The notes beneath the pieces were generated by a model that had not been told where the DNA came from, did not search any database, and saw only the letters and a program-made list of their open reading frames with translations. Below, one piece after another: positions 24,118 through 32,939 of a stretch of DNA of 49,279 nucleotides (its first letter is position 1; every line of letters starts with the position of its first letter). Location of the stretch: NCBI GenBank assembly GCA_051658525.1, contig JBOFMT010000062.1, forward strand, positions 1-49,279, read 5' to 3'. The DNA is from JBOFMT01 sp051658525. GTDB taxonomy: Bacteria > Bacillota_I > Bacilli_A > Erysipelotrichales > Erysipelotrichaceae. The translations under genes and the position numbers were made by a program.

Positions 24118-25047
24118 ATGGGTTTTTTATTTGAAGGAGTTACATTAGCAAGTGCCCTTACCTTGTTGGTGTTTGTTGGTGTGTGGATCTTTTTTAATGA
24201 GATTACACGTCGCAGTAAAGTAATGTCATTGTTGGCGTATGTTGTATTGCCAATTGTATTAGCAATTTTGGTTGTAACCAATGTATTGAATTCTCCAACG
24301 GGGAATACATGGTTTGCTTGGGTTAAAGTCATTTCAGCCCTTTTGGGTGTTTATGGGTTTATGGCCATTCGTTTCACAAGCTGGGGACAACGTAAATTTG
24401 CGATTGTATTCCCGGTTATGATCTTAGCAATTAACATTGCAGAAGCTGTATATCGTGAATTGCAAGTATTTGCAACCTACAAAGAATTAACAGTAGATGC
24501 TGGTGGTGTACTTGTACTTGGTGGAGGATGGAATATCCTAAATGCCATTGCTGGTGTAATTTGTATTGTAACACTTTGTGGATTTGCTGGTATTAAAGTA
24601 TCAAATGATAAAACACGCGATATGATTTGGCCAGATATGACTTGGATGTATATTGCAGGATATACGATTTGGAACTTTGCTTATGTTTATAACTGTATTT
24701 CAAGTCGTGCGATGTATGCAGGTTTTGGTATTTTATTAGCAGCTGTATTAGCAGAATACTTCTGCAAACGCGGAGCATGGTTACAACACCGTGCACAAAT
24801 CTTATCATTATATGCAATGTTTTCCTTATCGGTAGACTTCCAACAATGGACGGTATTCCAAATTGTACCTACGTATACAGAATCTGTATTGTGGGGAATT
24901 GGGATTGTTTCTATTGTATTTAACTTAGGTGTCCTTATCTATATGTTATATACGATTAAAACACAAAAGAAAAATCCATTCAAAGAAGATGTTTATACAG
25001 AAACAAAAGCATATCAAAAAAATCTAGAAGCCAATAATTTAGTATAG
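24118..25047 (+). CDS. Polytopic membrane protein, unknown function (possibly DUF5692-like)
   Basis: 309 residues with about nine hydrophobic segments. The pattern is short charged loops (TRRSKVMS, KVSNDKTRDMIWPDMTWMYIAGY), a conserved-looking WNFAYVYNCIS and an end with KTQKKNPFKEDVYTE in the cytoplasm. It starts 2 nt after the methyltransferase stop with a poor ribosome binding site, so translation is probably coupled. I have a weak memory of the DUF5692 family having this length and layout. Function is not known. Confidence 0.65.
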   Translation: MGFLFEGVTLASALTLLVFVGVWIFFNEITRRSKVMSLLAYVVLPIVLAILVVTNVLNSPTGNTWFAWVKVISALLGVYGFMAIRFTSWGQRKFAIVFPVMILAINIAEAVYRELQVFATYKELTVDAGGVLVLGGGWNILNAIAGVICIVTLCGFAGIKVSNDKTRDMIWPDMTWMYIAGYTIWNFAYVYNCISSRAMYAGFGILLAAVLAEYFCKRGAWLQHRAQILSLYAMFSLSVDFQQWTVFQIVPTYTESVLWGIGIVSIVFNLGVLIYMLYTIKTQKKNPFKEDVYTETKAYQKNLEANNLV

Positions 25048-25360
25048 ATTTTAGAGATGATGCATTCATATTTGTTTGATATCCTCATTTTTTTGATTTG
25101 AAACAATGATGTTGCATGGGGGATCAAATATGTATTAGGGGGAAATCTAAGTTACTATGTCCTTTAACTATAGTAATGCAGATCGCTTTACCATAAAAAG
25201 CAAGCTAACAATTATAAAAAAACGTAAAAAAGACGAACGTAACAAGTGGGTGTTACTTTCGTCTTTTTCTATGTCTAGAAACATCGAACACTCTTAACAG
25301 CATATTGATGTATTGTGAGACCGGTTTTTGATATACTTTAGGGAGTAGAGGGGGAGGCAT
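25048..25360 (+). other. Non-coding stretch with terminator
   Basis: This 313 bp stretch holds no convincing gene. The only clear element is the hairpin at 25226-25268. A TATACT box at 25332-25337 may be the -10 of the next gene, but no good -35 is visible. Confidence 0.6.
25226..25268. terminator. Bidirectional terminator
   Basis: AAAAAGACGA...GTAACA-agtggg-TGTTAC...TCGTCTTTTT with A and T tracts on either side. Confidence 0.8.
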
Positions 25361-25663
25361 ATGAAGCATATTATTTTAAGTGCAGATGCGCAGTGGGGCG
25401 TATTTCTGGTTCCTGATGAGGTAGCTGAGAATTTACATAGCTATTGTATGGAGTTTTGTACCTCTTGGTTACCTTCAAGTCCAAATGCGAAAAAGTATCG
25501 TACCAAAGAGGGACTTGTATATACTGAGCTAGACTTTATTGCGTATCTTAATACTTGGAAATTTCCAGACCAAATATCTAAGCGAATTGAAAATCTAGGA
25601 TGGATGCACAAACAGCGACAGGTTCCACAAGAGTACCAACAATGTGCACAGTTTCATTTTTAA
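25361..25663 (+). CDS. Hypothetical protein, 100 residues
   Basis: ATG at 25361 behind GGGGGAGG. No signal peptide or membrane segment. It begins MKHIILSADAQWGVFLVPDEVAENL and contains three Cys, two Trp in LGWMHKQ and TSWLP, and the acidic YTELDFIAYLN. It is probably cytosolic. It is flanked by terminators on both sides, so it is a single-gene unit. I do not recognise a family. Confidence 0.65.
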   Translation: MKHIILSADAQWGVFLVPDEVAENLHSYCMEFCTSWLPSSPNAKKYRTKEGLVYTELDFIAYLNTWKFPDQISKRIENLGWMHKQRQVPQEYQQCAQFHF

Positions 25664-25694
25664 TTGGAAAGCGAAAGCAAATAGTAATATAAAG

Positions 25695-25736
25695 TAGAGC
25701 AGTGAAGGATATGTCCTTGTCGTGCTCTATTTTTTT
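25695..25736. terminator. Terminator
   Basis: TAGAGCA...TGCTCTA outer stem with inner AAGGA/TCCTT, then seven T. Confidence 0.8.
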
Positions 25737-25769
25737 GATTGTTCGTGTTAGCGAATGAAATTGATGTTC

Positions 25770-26384
25770 TTAATATGCTAGGGCGATACTTTGGTGGATG
25801 GTAGTTGGATCACTAAGACAGCGTATCATAAAATCAGCTACATCCGCACGAGATATCTTCCGTCCATTGTGTGGAACACCTTCACTTGCGCTACGGTAGG
25901 TTTTGGTAAGCTCACCTTCACTTAGCGACATCGGTCGTACAATCGTATAGTCCAGTTTGCTAGTTTCTATCTTTGCAACTGCATTGCGATGATCTTCTAA
26001 CGTGTTTTTGAGCAGGGTTTCCACCACAAAGCCAGATACCCCGTGAAGTTCATGATGAATTCCAGCTGTTGCAATCTGGACGATACGCGTTATGTGATTG
26101 GCTTGCATGCCGGCAACGATATTGGCAGTCATATCAGCAATCACAGTAGATTTCTTGGTCCCAGGTCCCCCTAAACACACAAGTACGGCATCGTGTCCTG
26201 CAAGTGCGCTTTCGACATCACTTGCCTTTGTGGCTTGCCCTACTACAATCGCAAGATTTGGATTCACATAGGTAATCCGTTCTGGATTTCTTACAAAAGC
26301 AGTGACTTGGTGGCCTTCGAGTAAGGCTTGTTCTAGCACATGTTGTCCAGTTTTTCCACTGGCTCCAAATACAATTAGTTTCAT
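25770..26384 (-). CDS. NAD(P)H-binding NmrA/atypical-SDR protein
   Basis: 204 residues. Begins MKLIVFGASGKTGQHVLEQAL, the GxxGxxG Rossmann motif of atypical short-chain dehydrogenases, followed by VTAFVRNPER, which reads the NADP phosphate. TIVRPMSLSEGE and HNGRKISRADVADFMIRCL are typical of the YwnB/flavin-reductase-like group. It may be a quinone or flavin-related reductase or a redox sensor. The ribosome binding site is GAGAGGA. It lies 14 nt after the upstream minus-strand gene, in the same operon. Confidence 0.8.
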   Translation of the reverse strand: MKLIVFGASGKTGQHVLEQALLEGHQVTAFVRNPERITYVNPNLAIVVGQATKASDVESALAGHDAVLVCLGGPGTKKSTVIADMTANIVAGMQANHITRIVQIATAGIHHELHGVSGFVVETLLKNTLEDHRNAVAKIETSKLDYTIVRPMSLSEGELTKTYRSASEGVPHNGRKISRADVADFMIRCLSDPTTIHQSIALAY

Positions 26385-26398
26385 ATTGTTTTTCCTCT

Positions 26399-27292
26399 CT
26401 ATTTATGCAAGGGTGGTGTGCCAAATTCCTTGATTTTACGTTCTAAATCCTGCGCATCCTTGAGTGTGTGTTCTTCGGGGAATACGGTTGTTAGATAGTG
26501 TTGCGCAAATGGGAAACAACAACACTCGAATGGAATCATATGGGATTGGATAAATCCAATCGATAAATCTTTGATGGAGACTTGAGCGTCGGGAATGTGT
26601 TGTGCACACTTCATTTCCATTGGATCAAAAATAAGCCCAAACGGCGCTTTTCCTGCATTGTCAAGTGTACCAGAATAATCGATAGAGAGATTTCCTTCTA
26701 TCCATAAACGCTGATTGAGTTCGATGCAATTATGCTGATTTAAGTCGACGACATAATTAATTTTACTCTTACTGCTTTGTAATTCACAGAGGAGTTCTCC
26801 TGCATAGGTTGTGGTAAAAACGCACACATCCGTTGTTGGCGCAATGAAGCCTTTGCCTGGATCATAATGATAGGTGTTAGACTCATAGTCGCAAATTAAC
26901 CAAGAAACTAAATTTGTTTGTTTATTTTTTGCGATGATATATAGCTCTACGCGTGTTCCCCAAAAGACACTTGTGTGAATGTTGAAACAACCTACAATGG
27001 CGCAATAACGCGGTCTGGTATGCTCGAACAATGCAATTTCTACCAGTTCATAGTTATCTGGTAAATAGGCTGATACTTGATCTTCTGTTATTTCGTAAGC
27101 AAAAAAGAAACTATAAGGCTCTACGACAAAGCCCATATAGCTATTGTTTTTTTGATTGAGATCGATAATTTTTCGTTGAACTTTTTGTGGTAGTTTCAAC
27201 ATCATTTCAGAATTCTTTGCCATTTTCCCTACTTCTCTCGGGGTGATTTTTTTTTCGACCTCCACAACAAATCGATTGGTGTATTTACTCAT
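26399..27292 (-). CDS. Conserved-looking protein of unknown function
   Basis: 297 residues from the ATG at 27292 with GGGAGGG ahead; the longer frame to 27340 includes the promoter and is rejected. The N-terminus is charged (KYTNRFVVEVEKKITPREV). The core has many aromatic residues (YSFFFAYEITEDQVSAYLP, VFWGTRVELYIIAK). The general layout of a beta-rich domain with WLICDYESNTYHYDPGKGF is faintly like acetoacetate-decarboxylase-fold proteins, but I see no catalytic lysine motif. No transmembrane segment is present. It forms an operon with the NmrA-like gene. Confidence 0.6.
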   Translation of the reverse strand: MSKYTNRFVVEVEKKITPREVGKMAKNSEMMLKLPQKVQRKIIDLNQKNNSYMGFVVEPYSFFFAYEITEDQVSAYLPDNYELVEIALFEHTRPRYCAIVGCFNIHTSVFWGTRVELYIIAKNKQTNLVSWLICDYESNTYHYDPGKGFIAPTTDVCVFTTTYAGELLCELQSSKSKINYVVDLNQHNCIELNQRLWIEGNLSIDYSGTLDNAGKAPFGLIFDPMEMKCAQHIPDAQVSIKDLSIGFIQSHMIPFECCCFPFAQHYLTTVFPEEHTLKDAQDLERKIKEFGTPPLHK

Positions 27293-27311
27293 AAGCCCTC
27301 CCTTTATGATG

Positions 27312-27340
27312 GTTATACTTTGTAGTATAGCATAGCTCAA
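27312..27340 (-). promoter_or_regulatory. Promoter of the 27292-25770 unit with palindrome
   Basis: On the minus strand TTGAGC (27335-27340), 17 bp, TATAAC (27312-27317). The inverted repeat TATACT-ttgt-AGTATA (27314-27329) overlaps the -10 and may be an operator. Confidence 0.5.
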
Positions 27341-27432
27341 AAAGATAGAAAGTATTACGATATACGTTGGTTTCTTACTTGCAACAAGCTTAGAAACTGC
27401 TAGAATAAAAGCAATAGAAAAGAGGGAAACAT

Positions 27433-27957
27433 ATGGAAGATTTGATAGCGAACTTAGCTCATCGATTTCAAGAACATCCTCATCGTCATCCAGATGTTAC
27501 TTGGTCAAGTGTAGAAACAGCTTTACGAAACAATCCAGAAGGAGTTGCGAGTCTAGCCTTCCTAGAAGCAACGGGAGGAGAACCGGATGTGATTAAGGAA
27601 GCGGATGGAAGCTTTCTGTTTGTTGACTGTAGCAAAGAGTCACCCATAGGGAGAAGAAATCTTTGTTATGATCTAGAGGCATGGAATTTTCGTAAAGCAA
27701 ACAAACCAGGTGGAAATGTTATGAGTGAGTGTGAACAACATGGAATCAAGTTATTAGATGAAGCGGACTATCGTGACTTACAGGCGCTAGAGCCAGTGGA
27801 TTTAAAAACATCGAGCTGGTTGTTAACGCCAGCAGCAATACGTTCTCGAAAAGGAGCAATATTTGGAGACTGTCGTTACGCACATGTGTTTGTGTATCAC
27901 AATGGTGCTGATTCCTATTATAGTGCTCGTGGTTATCGTGCAAAGATTTGGATCTAA
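27433..27957 (+). CDS. DUF4256 family protein
   Basis: 174 residues, the usual length. The pattern matches what I know of DUF4256: LAHRFQEHPHRHPDVTWSSV, LEATGGEPDV, FVDCSKESPIGRRNLCYD, the LDEADYRDLQ region, DLKTSSWLLTP and HVFVYHNGADSYYSARGYR. Conserved Cys, Asp and His residues suggest an enzyme, but none has been assigned as far as I know. It is monocistronic with its own terminator. Confidence 0.85.
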   Translation: MEDLIANLAHRFQEHPHRHPDVTWSSVETALRNNPEGVASLAFLEATGGEPDVIKEADGSFLFVDCSKESPIGRRNLCYDLEAWNFRKANKPGGNVMSECEQHGIKLLDEADYRDLQALEPVDLKTSSWLLTPAAIRSRKGAIFGDCRYAHVFVYHNGADSYYSARGYRAKIWI

Positions 27958-27981
27958 GATCTCAGTAGTGAGATCTTTTTT
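27958..27981 (+). terminator. Terminator after DUF4256
   Basis: GATCTCA-gtag-TGAGATC stem followed by six T; it begins right after the stop codon. Confidence 0.85.
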
Positions 27982-27999
27982 CTTTGCTTGGATTGTACC

Positions 28000-28028
28000 T
28001 TTACTAGCCTAGCAAACCAATCTATAAT
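28000..28028 (+). promoter_or_regulatory. Promoter of the helicase gene
   Basis: TTTACT (28000-28005), 17 bp, perfect TATAAT (28023-28028). Confidence 0.65.
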
Positions 28029-28058
28029 GGATAGAGAAGAAAAACGAGGAGGGATGAG

Positions 28059-30398
28059 ATGTACCAAGAAATTACCTTAGCTGTACGTGCACTGGTTGGC
28101 TTTGTTTTACGTCGTGGTCACATCGACACTCGTTTTGTAAGCAATGAACGCATGGTAGATGGGGGAGAAATTCATCGAATGATCCAACGTACTAGCAGTA
28201 CTGACTATCAAGCAGAAGTTTTTTTACGTGCTAGCTATAGCGTAGATGGACTTGCTTTTCACGTACAAGGTAGAGCGGATGGGATGTACCGTGAGGGGCA
28301 TACGATGGTCATCGATGAAATCAAGTCGACAAAACTAAGCAGGGAAGAAATCATGGGACAGGATGATGAGGCTCATTGGGGACAAGTCATCGCCTATGCT
28401 GCTCTCTACTGTGAAGATCATGCTTGCGAAGAAATCATCGTGCAACTAACGTACTTTCAAATCAAAGAGGAAGAGATTTTCCGAAAACGTAGAACCTATA
28501 CACCCCAAGAAGTTCAACAACTCCTCCTTGGTTATTTACAAGCTTATGTCCCTTGGGCAAAATTTTCGATGGATTGGAAACAAAAGCGAACCGAAGATTT
28601 GCAAGCGATGCACTTTCCTTATGCATATCGTAAAGGACAATATGAGCTTGCAGCAAGTGTATACCGTAGTATTCGTGATCGTAAGCAACAATTTATTAGT
28701 GCACCTACTGGAATTGGAAAAACAATATCTACACTCTTTCCTGCCATGAAAGCGATGGGGGAAGGACATGGAGAACTCATCTTTTATTTAACTGCGAAGA
28801 ATGTTACCCGCCAACAAGCCCAAGATACGATATTAAGTTTACGGGCGACCATGCCCAATGCTAGCTTTAAAAGTATTCAGTTAACCGCAAAAGATAAAGT
28901 CTGCTTCCTACCAAAACGGACGTGCAATCCTGTTGACTGCCCTTATGCAAAAGATTATTTTGAACGGATCAATGATATTATCCTAACAATCATCCAAGAA
29001 GAGGATACATTTACGAGTGAAACGATTGCGCAGTATGCGAAACAATATACGGTTTGTCCATTTGAATTAGCACTTGATTTAACGCTGTTTTGTGATGCGA
29101 TCGTTTGTGATTACAATTACGTCTATGATCCTGTTGCCCAGCTGCAACGTTTTTTTGTAGATGGTGGAGATTATATCTTATTGGTGGATGAGGCACATAA
29201 TTTAGTCGATCGCTCTCGTAGTATGTACAGTGCAAACTTATCACGACAACGATTCTTGGATGTTGTGGCAACGTGTGGTAAGCGTTATAAACGCCTACAA
29301 CGCGTAAGCAAAGAGGTTAGTGATGCTCTCACCTGGACTGCTGAGCAAGAAGAAATCACTTCCTGGGTGGAAGCACGTTCTCCTTATGGAATTGCGAAAC
29401 CATTAAAACAATGGATTCGAGTTTGTGAACCTTGGTTAGAGAAACAACAAAAAAACAAACATTATGAAAGTATCATTCAATTGTACTTTGATATTCGCTT
29501 CTTTTTACGCATGTTGGATGTGTACGAAGACCAGTATGTTACCCACTATCAAATTGCAAACGATCATGAAGTTAACTTGTTGTGTTTGGATGCGAGTAAA
29601 TTTATCAAAGCAGCAGTTGCGAAAGCACGCAATGCCATTTACTTTAGTGCAACCTTAGAACCAATGCCCTACTTTATTCAAACACTAGGTGGTAATAAGA
29701 ACTCCTTACAACAAAGTGTAGCGAGTCCCTTCTCACTATCGCATTTAGGGTTGTATGTGATGAGTCACATTTCTACAAAGTATACAGATCGCATGGGAAG
29801 CCTTGCGGAAGTCGTGGATGTTATTGCTACGACAATCCAAGCAAAAACAGGAAACTATTTTGTTTTTGCTAGTAGTTATCAATATATGGAACAAATTGGA
29901 GTAGCACTGCAAGCGCAGTGTGAAGATACCATTCTATTAATGCAAACACCAAATATGGATGAGCGTGAGCGTGCAAACTTTCTTGCAGCCTTTGATACAT
30001 CGCATAATCAAAGTGTAGTTGGTCTTTGTGTGTTGGGTGGAGTGTTCTCTGAGGGGATTGATTTGGTGGGAGAACGTTTGATTGGTACGATTGTGGTAGG
30101 TGTTGGATTACCACAGTTTAATCCCCAACAAGAAGCATTAAAGCACTATTATGAAACTAGACTACAAGAAGGCTTTGCTTATGCCTATCAATATCCAGGA
30201 ATGAATAAGGTGTTACAAGCTGCAGGTCGTGTGATTCGCAGTGAAACAGACCGTGGAGTCGTGATCTTAATCGATGATCGGTTTGCTAGTCGTCGCTATC
30301 GCGAGCTCTTTCCGCAACACTATCACAAACGTAAAACTTTGTATCGGGTGAGTCAACTCGAACATGAACTCAAAATGTTTTGGAAAAAAGAGGATTAG
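28059..30398 (+). CDS. DinG/XPD-type Fe-S helicase with N-terminal PD-(D/E)XK nuclease domain
   Basis: 779 residues. Residues ~65-95 carry a PD-(D/E)XK core (QGRADGMYREGHTMVIDEIKST), suggesting a nuclease. The helicase part shows Walker A SAPTGIGKT (about residues 213-221), four Cys of the Fe-S cluster domain (VCFLPKRTCNPVDCPYA, then TVCPFEL), DEAH in LLVDEAHNL, YFSATLEPM, GVFSEGIDLVGERLIG and QAAGRVIRS. It is superfamily 2, 5'-3' polarity by family. It is a DNA repair helicase in many Bacillota. ATG 28059 follows GAGGAGGG. Confidence 0.9.
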   Translation: MYQEITLAVRALVGFVLRRGHIDTRFVSNERMVDGGEIHRMIQRTSSTDYQAEVFLRASYSVDGLAFHVQGRADGMYREGHTMVIDEIKSTKLSREEIMGQDDEAHWGQVIAYAALYCEDHACEEIIVQLTYFQIKEEEIFRKRRTYTPQEVQQLLLGYLQAYVPWAKFSMDWKQKRTEDLQAMHFPYAYRKGQYELAASVYRSIRDRKQQFISAPTGIGKTISTLFPAMKAMGEGHGELIFYLTAKNVTRQQAQDTILSLRATMPNASFKSIQLTAKDKVCFLPKRTCNPVDCPYAKDYFERINDIILTIIQEEDTFTSETIAQYAKQYTVCPFELALDLTLFCDAIVCDYNYVYDPVAQLQRFFVDGGDYILLVDEAHNLVDRSRSMYSANLSRQRFLDVVATCGKRYKRLQRVSKEVSDALTWTAEQEEITSWVEARSPYGIAKPLKQWIRVCEPWLEKQQKNKHYESIIQLYFDIRFFLRMLDVYEDQYVTHYQIANDHEVNLLCLDASKFIKAAVAKARNAIYFSATLEPMPYFIQTLGGNKNSLQQSVASPFSLSHLGLYVMSHISTKYTDRMGSLAEVVDVIATTIQAKTGNYFVFASSYQYMEQIGVALQAQCEDTILLMQTPNMDERERANFLAAFDTSHNQSVVGLCVLGGVFSEGIDLVGERLIGTIVVGVGLPQFNPQQEALKHYYETRLQEGFAYAYQYPGMNKVLQAAGRVIRSETDRGVVILIDDRFASRRYRELFPQHYHKRKTLYRVSQLEHELKMFWKKED

Positions 30399-30401
30399 AC
30401 T

Positions 30402-30422
30402 GTGCAAAAACTGCACTTTTTT
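30402..30422 (+). terminator. Weak terminator after the helicase
   Basis: GTGCA-aaaac-TGCAC stem of 5 bp followed by six T, starting 3 nt after the stop codon. Confidence 0.5.
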
Positions 30423-30454
30423 GTACAATAGCAAACAAGAGAAGGAGGTATACT

Positions 30455-31486
30455 ATGAAACAAGAACTCGTGAAATATAGTAAAATCGCCATTGGGGCTA
30501 CCCTTGCCATGGCAGCAGCAACGCTACTAGGACTAGCGTTTGCTCCTTCTGCAGGAATCATTACGTTATTAAGTATTCAGGATACAAAAAAAGATACCTT
30601 ACAAGTAGCATATAAACGCTTTGTTAGTTTTTTTCTAATGTTAGTTCTAGCAACCGTACTTTTTAGACTCTTAGGAGCAAAAATTATTGTCTTTGGTCTT
30701 TTTCTACTCATCTTCGGTCTATTAAGTTCCAAACTACAAATTTTAGAAGGATTATCGATCTCTGCCGTACTTGCTACCCATCTTTTTGTGCAAGAAACCA
30801 TCGGTTTGGGTTTACTCTTAAATGAAGTCTTATTGATGTGCATTGGTGTTGGGATTGGGGTTTTAATTAACTTAAAGATGTTGGACCAACGCATAGCGAT
30901 TCAAAAGGATATGCAAACCATTGAAGAAGCGATGAAAGCAATCTTTGCCATTTTTGCACATGACTTAACCCATGTCGACAAAACATGTGCCCAAGCTTCT
31001 TGCCGTGTTTTGTATTTTGACCCCGTCAAACGTGATGTGGAACAAGCACTACAACGAGCGGAAGTGAACATCAAAAACAATCTACGTAGTGATACGAGTT
31101 ATTATTTCCGTTATCTCTTGATGCGCAAACAACAACTCGGCATGTTGCGTAGGATGAGTGTTCGAATCCAACAACTAGATGAAGTAACCAAAGATGCGGA
31201 TGCAATTGCACATTTCTTCTCCTTGTTGCAAGCAAGTTTTCATGAGTATAACAATGTGGAAGATTTGTATCATGTATTAGAAGCGATGTTGGAGGAGTAT
31301 CGTCAAGAGGCGCTACCCAAAACGCGAAAAGAGTTTGAAACCAGAGCGATTTTGTTCTCTATCGTTCAAGATTTACAATTATTCTTGGATTTAAAACGTG
31401 AGTTTATCTTTGGATTGAGCGCAGCGGATATCAAACGATATTGGGGTGTCGTACCCGAAAGACAAGAGCAAGAAGATGAAGCGTAG
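30455..31486 (+). CDS. Aromatic-acid-exporter-like (ArAE/FUSC) membrane protein
   Basis: 343 residues from the ATG at 30455, preceded by the strong AAGGAGGT; the longer frame overlapping the helicase is rejected. Four to five hydrophobic segments fill residues 1-145 (YSKIAIGATLAMAAATLLGL, FVSFFLMLVLATVLFRLLG, IIVFGLFLLIFGLL and LLLNEVLLMCIGVGIGVLI). A helical soluble tail of ~200 residues follows. This is the layout of ArAE_1 plus ArAE_1_C (formerly DUF939). A role as half-size exporter is suggested by homology only. rluA-like overlaps its end by 11 bp. Confidence 0.8.
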   Translation: MKQELVKYSKIAIGATLAMAAATLLGLAFAPSAGIITLLSIQDTKKDTLQVAYKRFVSFFLMLVLATVLFRLLGAKIIVFGLFLLIFGLLSSKLQILEGLSISAVLATHLFVQETIGLGLLLNEVLLMCIGVGIGVLINLKMLDQRIAIQKDMQTIEEAMKAIFAIFAHDLTHVDKTCAQASCRVLYFDPVKRDVEQALQRAEVNIKNNLRSDTSYYFRYLLMRKQQLGMLRRMSVRIQQLDEVTKDADAIAHFFSLLQASFHEYNNVEDLYHVLEAMLEEYRQEALPKTRKEFETRAILFSIVQDLQLFLDLKREFIFGLSAADIKRYWGVVPERQEQEDEA

Positions 31487-32372
31487 ACTAGATTATGTTT
31501 GTAGTGATGCATCTAGTATCCTAACGTTTTTAATCGCTCAAGGTTATTCTGAGGCGGTTTGTACGCACTTGCGCAAGCAATGGGGTTGGATTCTTCTCAA
31601 TGACCAACCCGTTAATATCCAAGCACAATGTAATGTCGACGATCAGTTGACCATCATCCTAGAAGAAGTAAACACATCCGATATGATTGCCAATCCACTC
31701 CCCCTTAGCATATTATGGGAGGATGAAGATATTTTGGTTTTAGATAAACCACATACGATGCCCATTCAACCATCACGACGACATCCTGAAAATACCTTAG
31801 CCAATGCGGTTGTCGCTTATTATCAACAGCAGGCACCATTTGTCTATCGTTGTGTCAATCGTTTGGATCATGAGACCACAGGAGCTACCATGATAGCAAA
31901 AAATATGTTAGCCAGTGCTTTGCTTGCCAAGCAAGTGCAAAACAAAACATTACAACGTACTTACCTAGCTTTAGTAGAAGGAATTCCACCTACAACCTTC
32001 ACGATTGATCGGCCGATTGCAAGAAGGGACAACGATACGATTGTTCGTTGCATTGATGAAATCAAGGGGGAAACGGCACGAACTCATGGCATCACGCTAG
32101 CGAGTTATCGTAAGGAGGGATTGATTTTTTCGCTTTGTGAGCTAAGGCTAGAAACAGGACGAACCCATCAAATTCGCGTTCACATGCAATCCATACATCA
32201 TCCGCTTTTAGGAGATGAGCTATATGGTGGTGATACGAGCTATCTAAGTAATGTAGCACTGCATTCTAAGACATTGCGATTCACTCATCCCATCCTACAC
32301 CAACCTATGATGATTGAGGCAAGCTTACCAGACCAACTTCAAAACTTCTTACACCAGGCAACACCACTGTAA
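31476..32372 (+). CDS. RluA-family RNA pseudouridine synthase
   Basis: 298 residues. The ATG at 31476 lies 11 bp inside the upstream gene (coupled translation); earlier in-frame codons have no ribosome binding site. The N-terminal S4-like domain (LRKQWGWILLNDQPVNIQ) is followed by the synthase core. Its motifs are ILVLDKPHTMPIQPS, the catalytic Asp in CVNRLDHETTGATMIAKN, then LETGRTHQIRVHMQSIHHPLLGDELYGG. It isomerises uridines in rRNA or tRNA; the exact site is unknown. Confidence 0.9.
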   Translation: MKRRLDYVCSDASSILTFLIAQGYSEAVCTHLRKQWGWILLNDQPVNIQAQCNVDDQLTIILEEVNTSDMIANPLPLSILWEDEDILVLDKPHTMPIQPSRRHPENTLANAVVAYYQQQAPFVYRCVNRLDHETTGATMIAKNMLASALLAKQVQNKTLQRTYLALVEGIPPTTFTIDRPIARRDNDTIVRCIDEIKGETARTHGITLASYRKEGLIFSLCELRLETGRTHQIRVHMQSIHHPLLGDELYGGDTSYLSNVALHSKTLRFTHPILHQPMMIEASLPDQLQNFLHQATPL

Positions 32373-32410
32373 CATGCAAGGCGAATGCGACCACTTGCAT
32401 GCTTTTTTTT
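32373..32410 (+). terminator. Terminator after rluA
   Basis: CATGCAAG...CTTGCATG, a perfect 8-bp stem with 13-nt loop, then C and eight T. Confidence 0.85.
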
Positions 32411-32429
32411 ACCTGTTGCGTTAAGGCTC

Positions 32430-32457
32430 TTGTATGGAAATAAAAAAAGCATATACT
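32430..32457 (+). promoter_or_regulatory. Promoter of the LytTR/LiaF-like pair
   Basis: TTGTAT (32430-32435), 16 bp, TATACT (32452-32457). Confidence 0.55.
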
Positions 32458-32477
32458 AGAGATAGGAGGAAAAGCAC

Positions 32478-32939
32478 ATGAAGTTACGCATCGAACTAGA
32501 TCCAAACATGGAAGACGATACCATTGTGGTAAGTGCCAGTGCACCGAGCAAGGCACTAGAAAAGCTACAACGTTATTGGCTTGAACTACAAAAAGAACAA
32601 GAAAGCTTTGTATTTTATCAAAACGAGAATGAATACTATTTGCCAATCAAAACCATCTTGTTCTTTGAAAGTTATGAGCAAGGTGTGTGCGCACACACCA
32701 AAGATCAAGTGTATCAAGTGCCATATAAGCTATATGAATTAGAAGCACGCTTACCAGACTACTTTTGTCGTAGTTCAAAATCATGTATTGTGAATATTGT
32801 ACAAATCACATCCATGAGTCGTAGCTTTTCCAACAATAGTCTTGTGGAATTTGAAAAGAGTCATAAAAAAGTGTATGTCTCGCGTCATTACTATAAAACA
32901 TTGAAAAACACAATCAGAGAAAAGAGGGCATCAATATGA
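32478..32939 (+). CDS. LytTR-domain transcriptional regulator
   Basis: 153 residues without a receiver domain. The C-terminal ~95 residues are a LytTR DNA-binding domain: LPIKTILFFESYEQGVCAHT, VPYKLYELEARLP, YFCRSSKSCIVNIVQITSM and KKVYVSRHYYKTLKNTI. Short LytTR proteins without receiver often work with a membrane partner. The next gene, a TM/LiaF-like protein, overlaps it by 4 bp (ATGA), so they likely form a signalling pair. The ribosome binding site is AGGAGGAAAAGC. Confidence 0.88.
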   Translation: MKLRIELDPNMEDDTIVVSASAPSKALEKLQRYWLELQKEQESFVFYQNENEYYLPIKTILFFESYEQGVCAHTKDQVYQVPYKLYELEARLPDYFCRSSKSCIVNIVQITSMSRSFSNNSLVEFEKSHKKVYVSRHYYKTLKNTIREKRASI

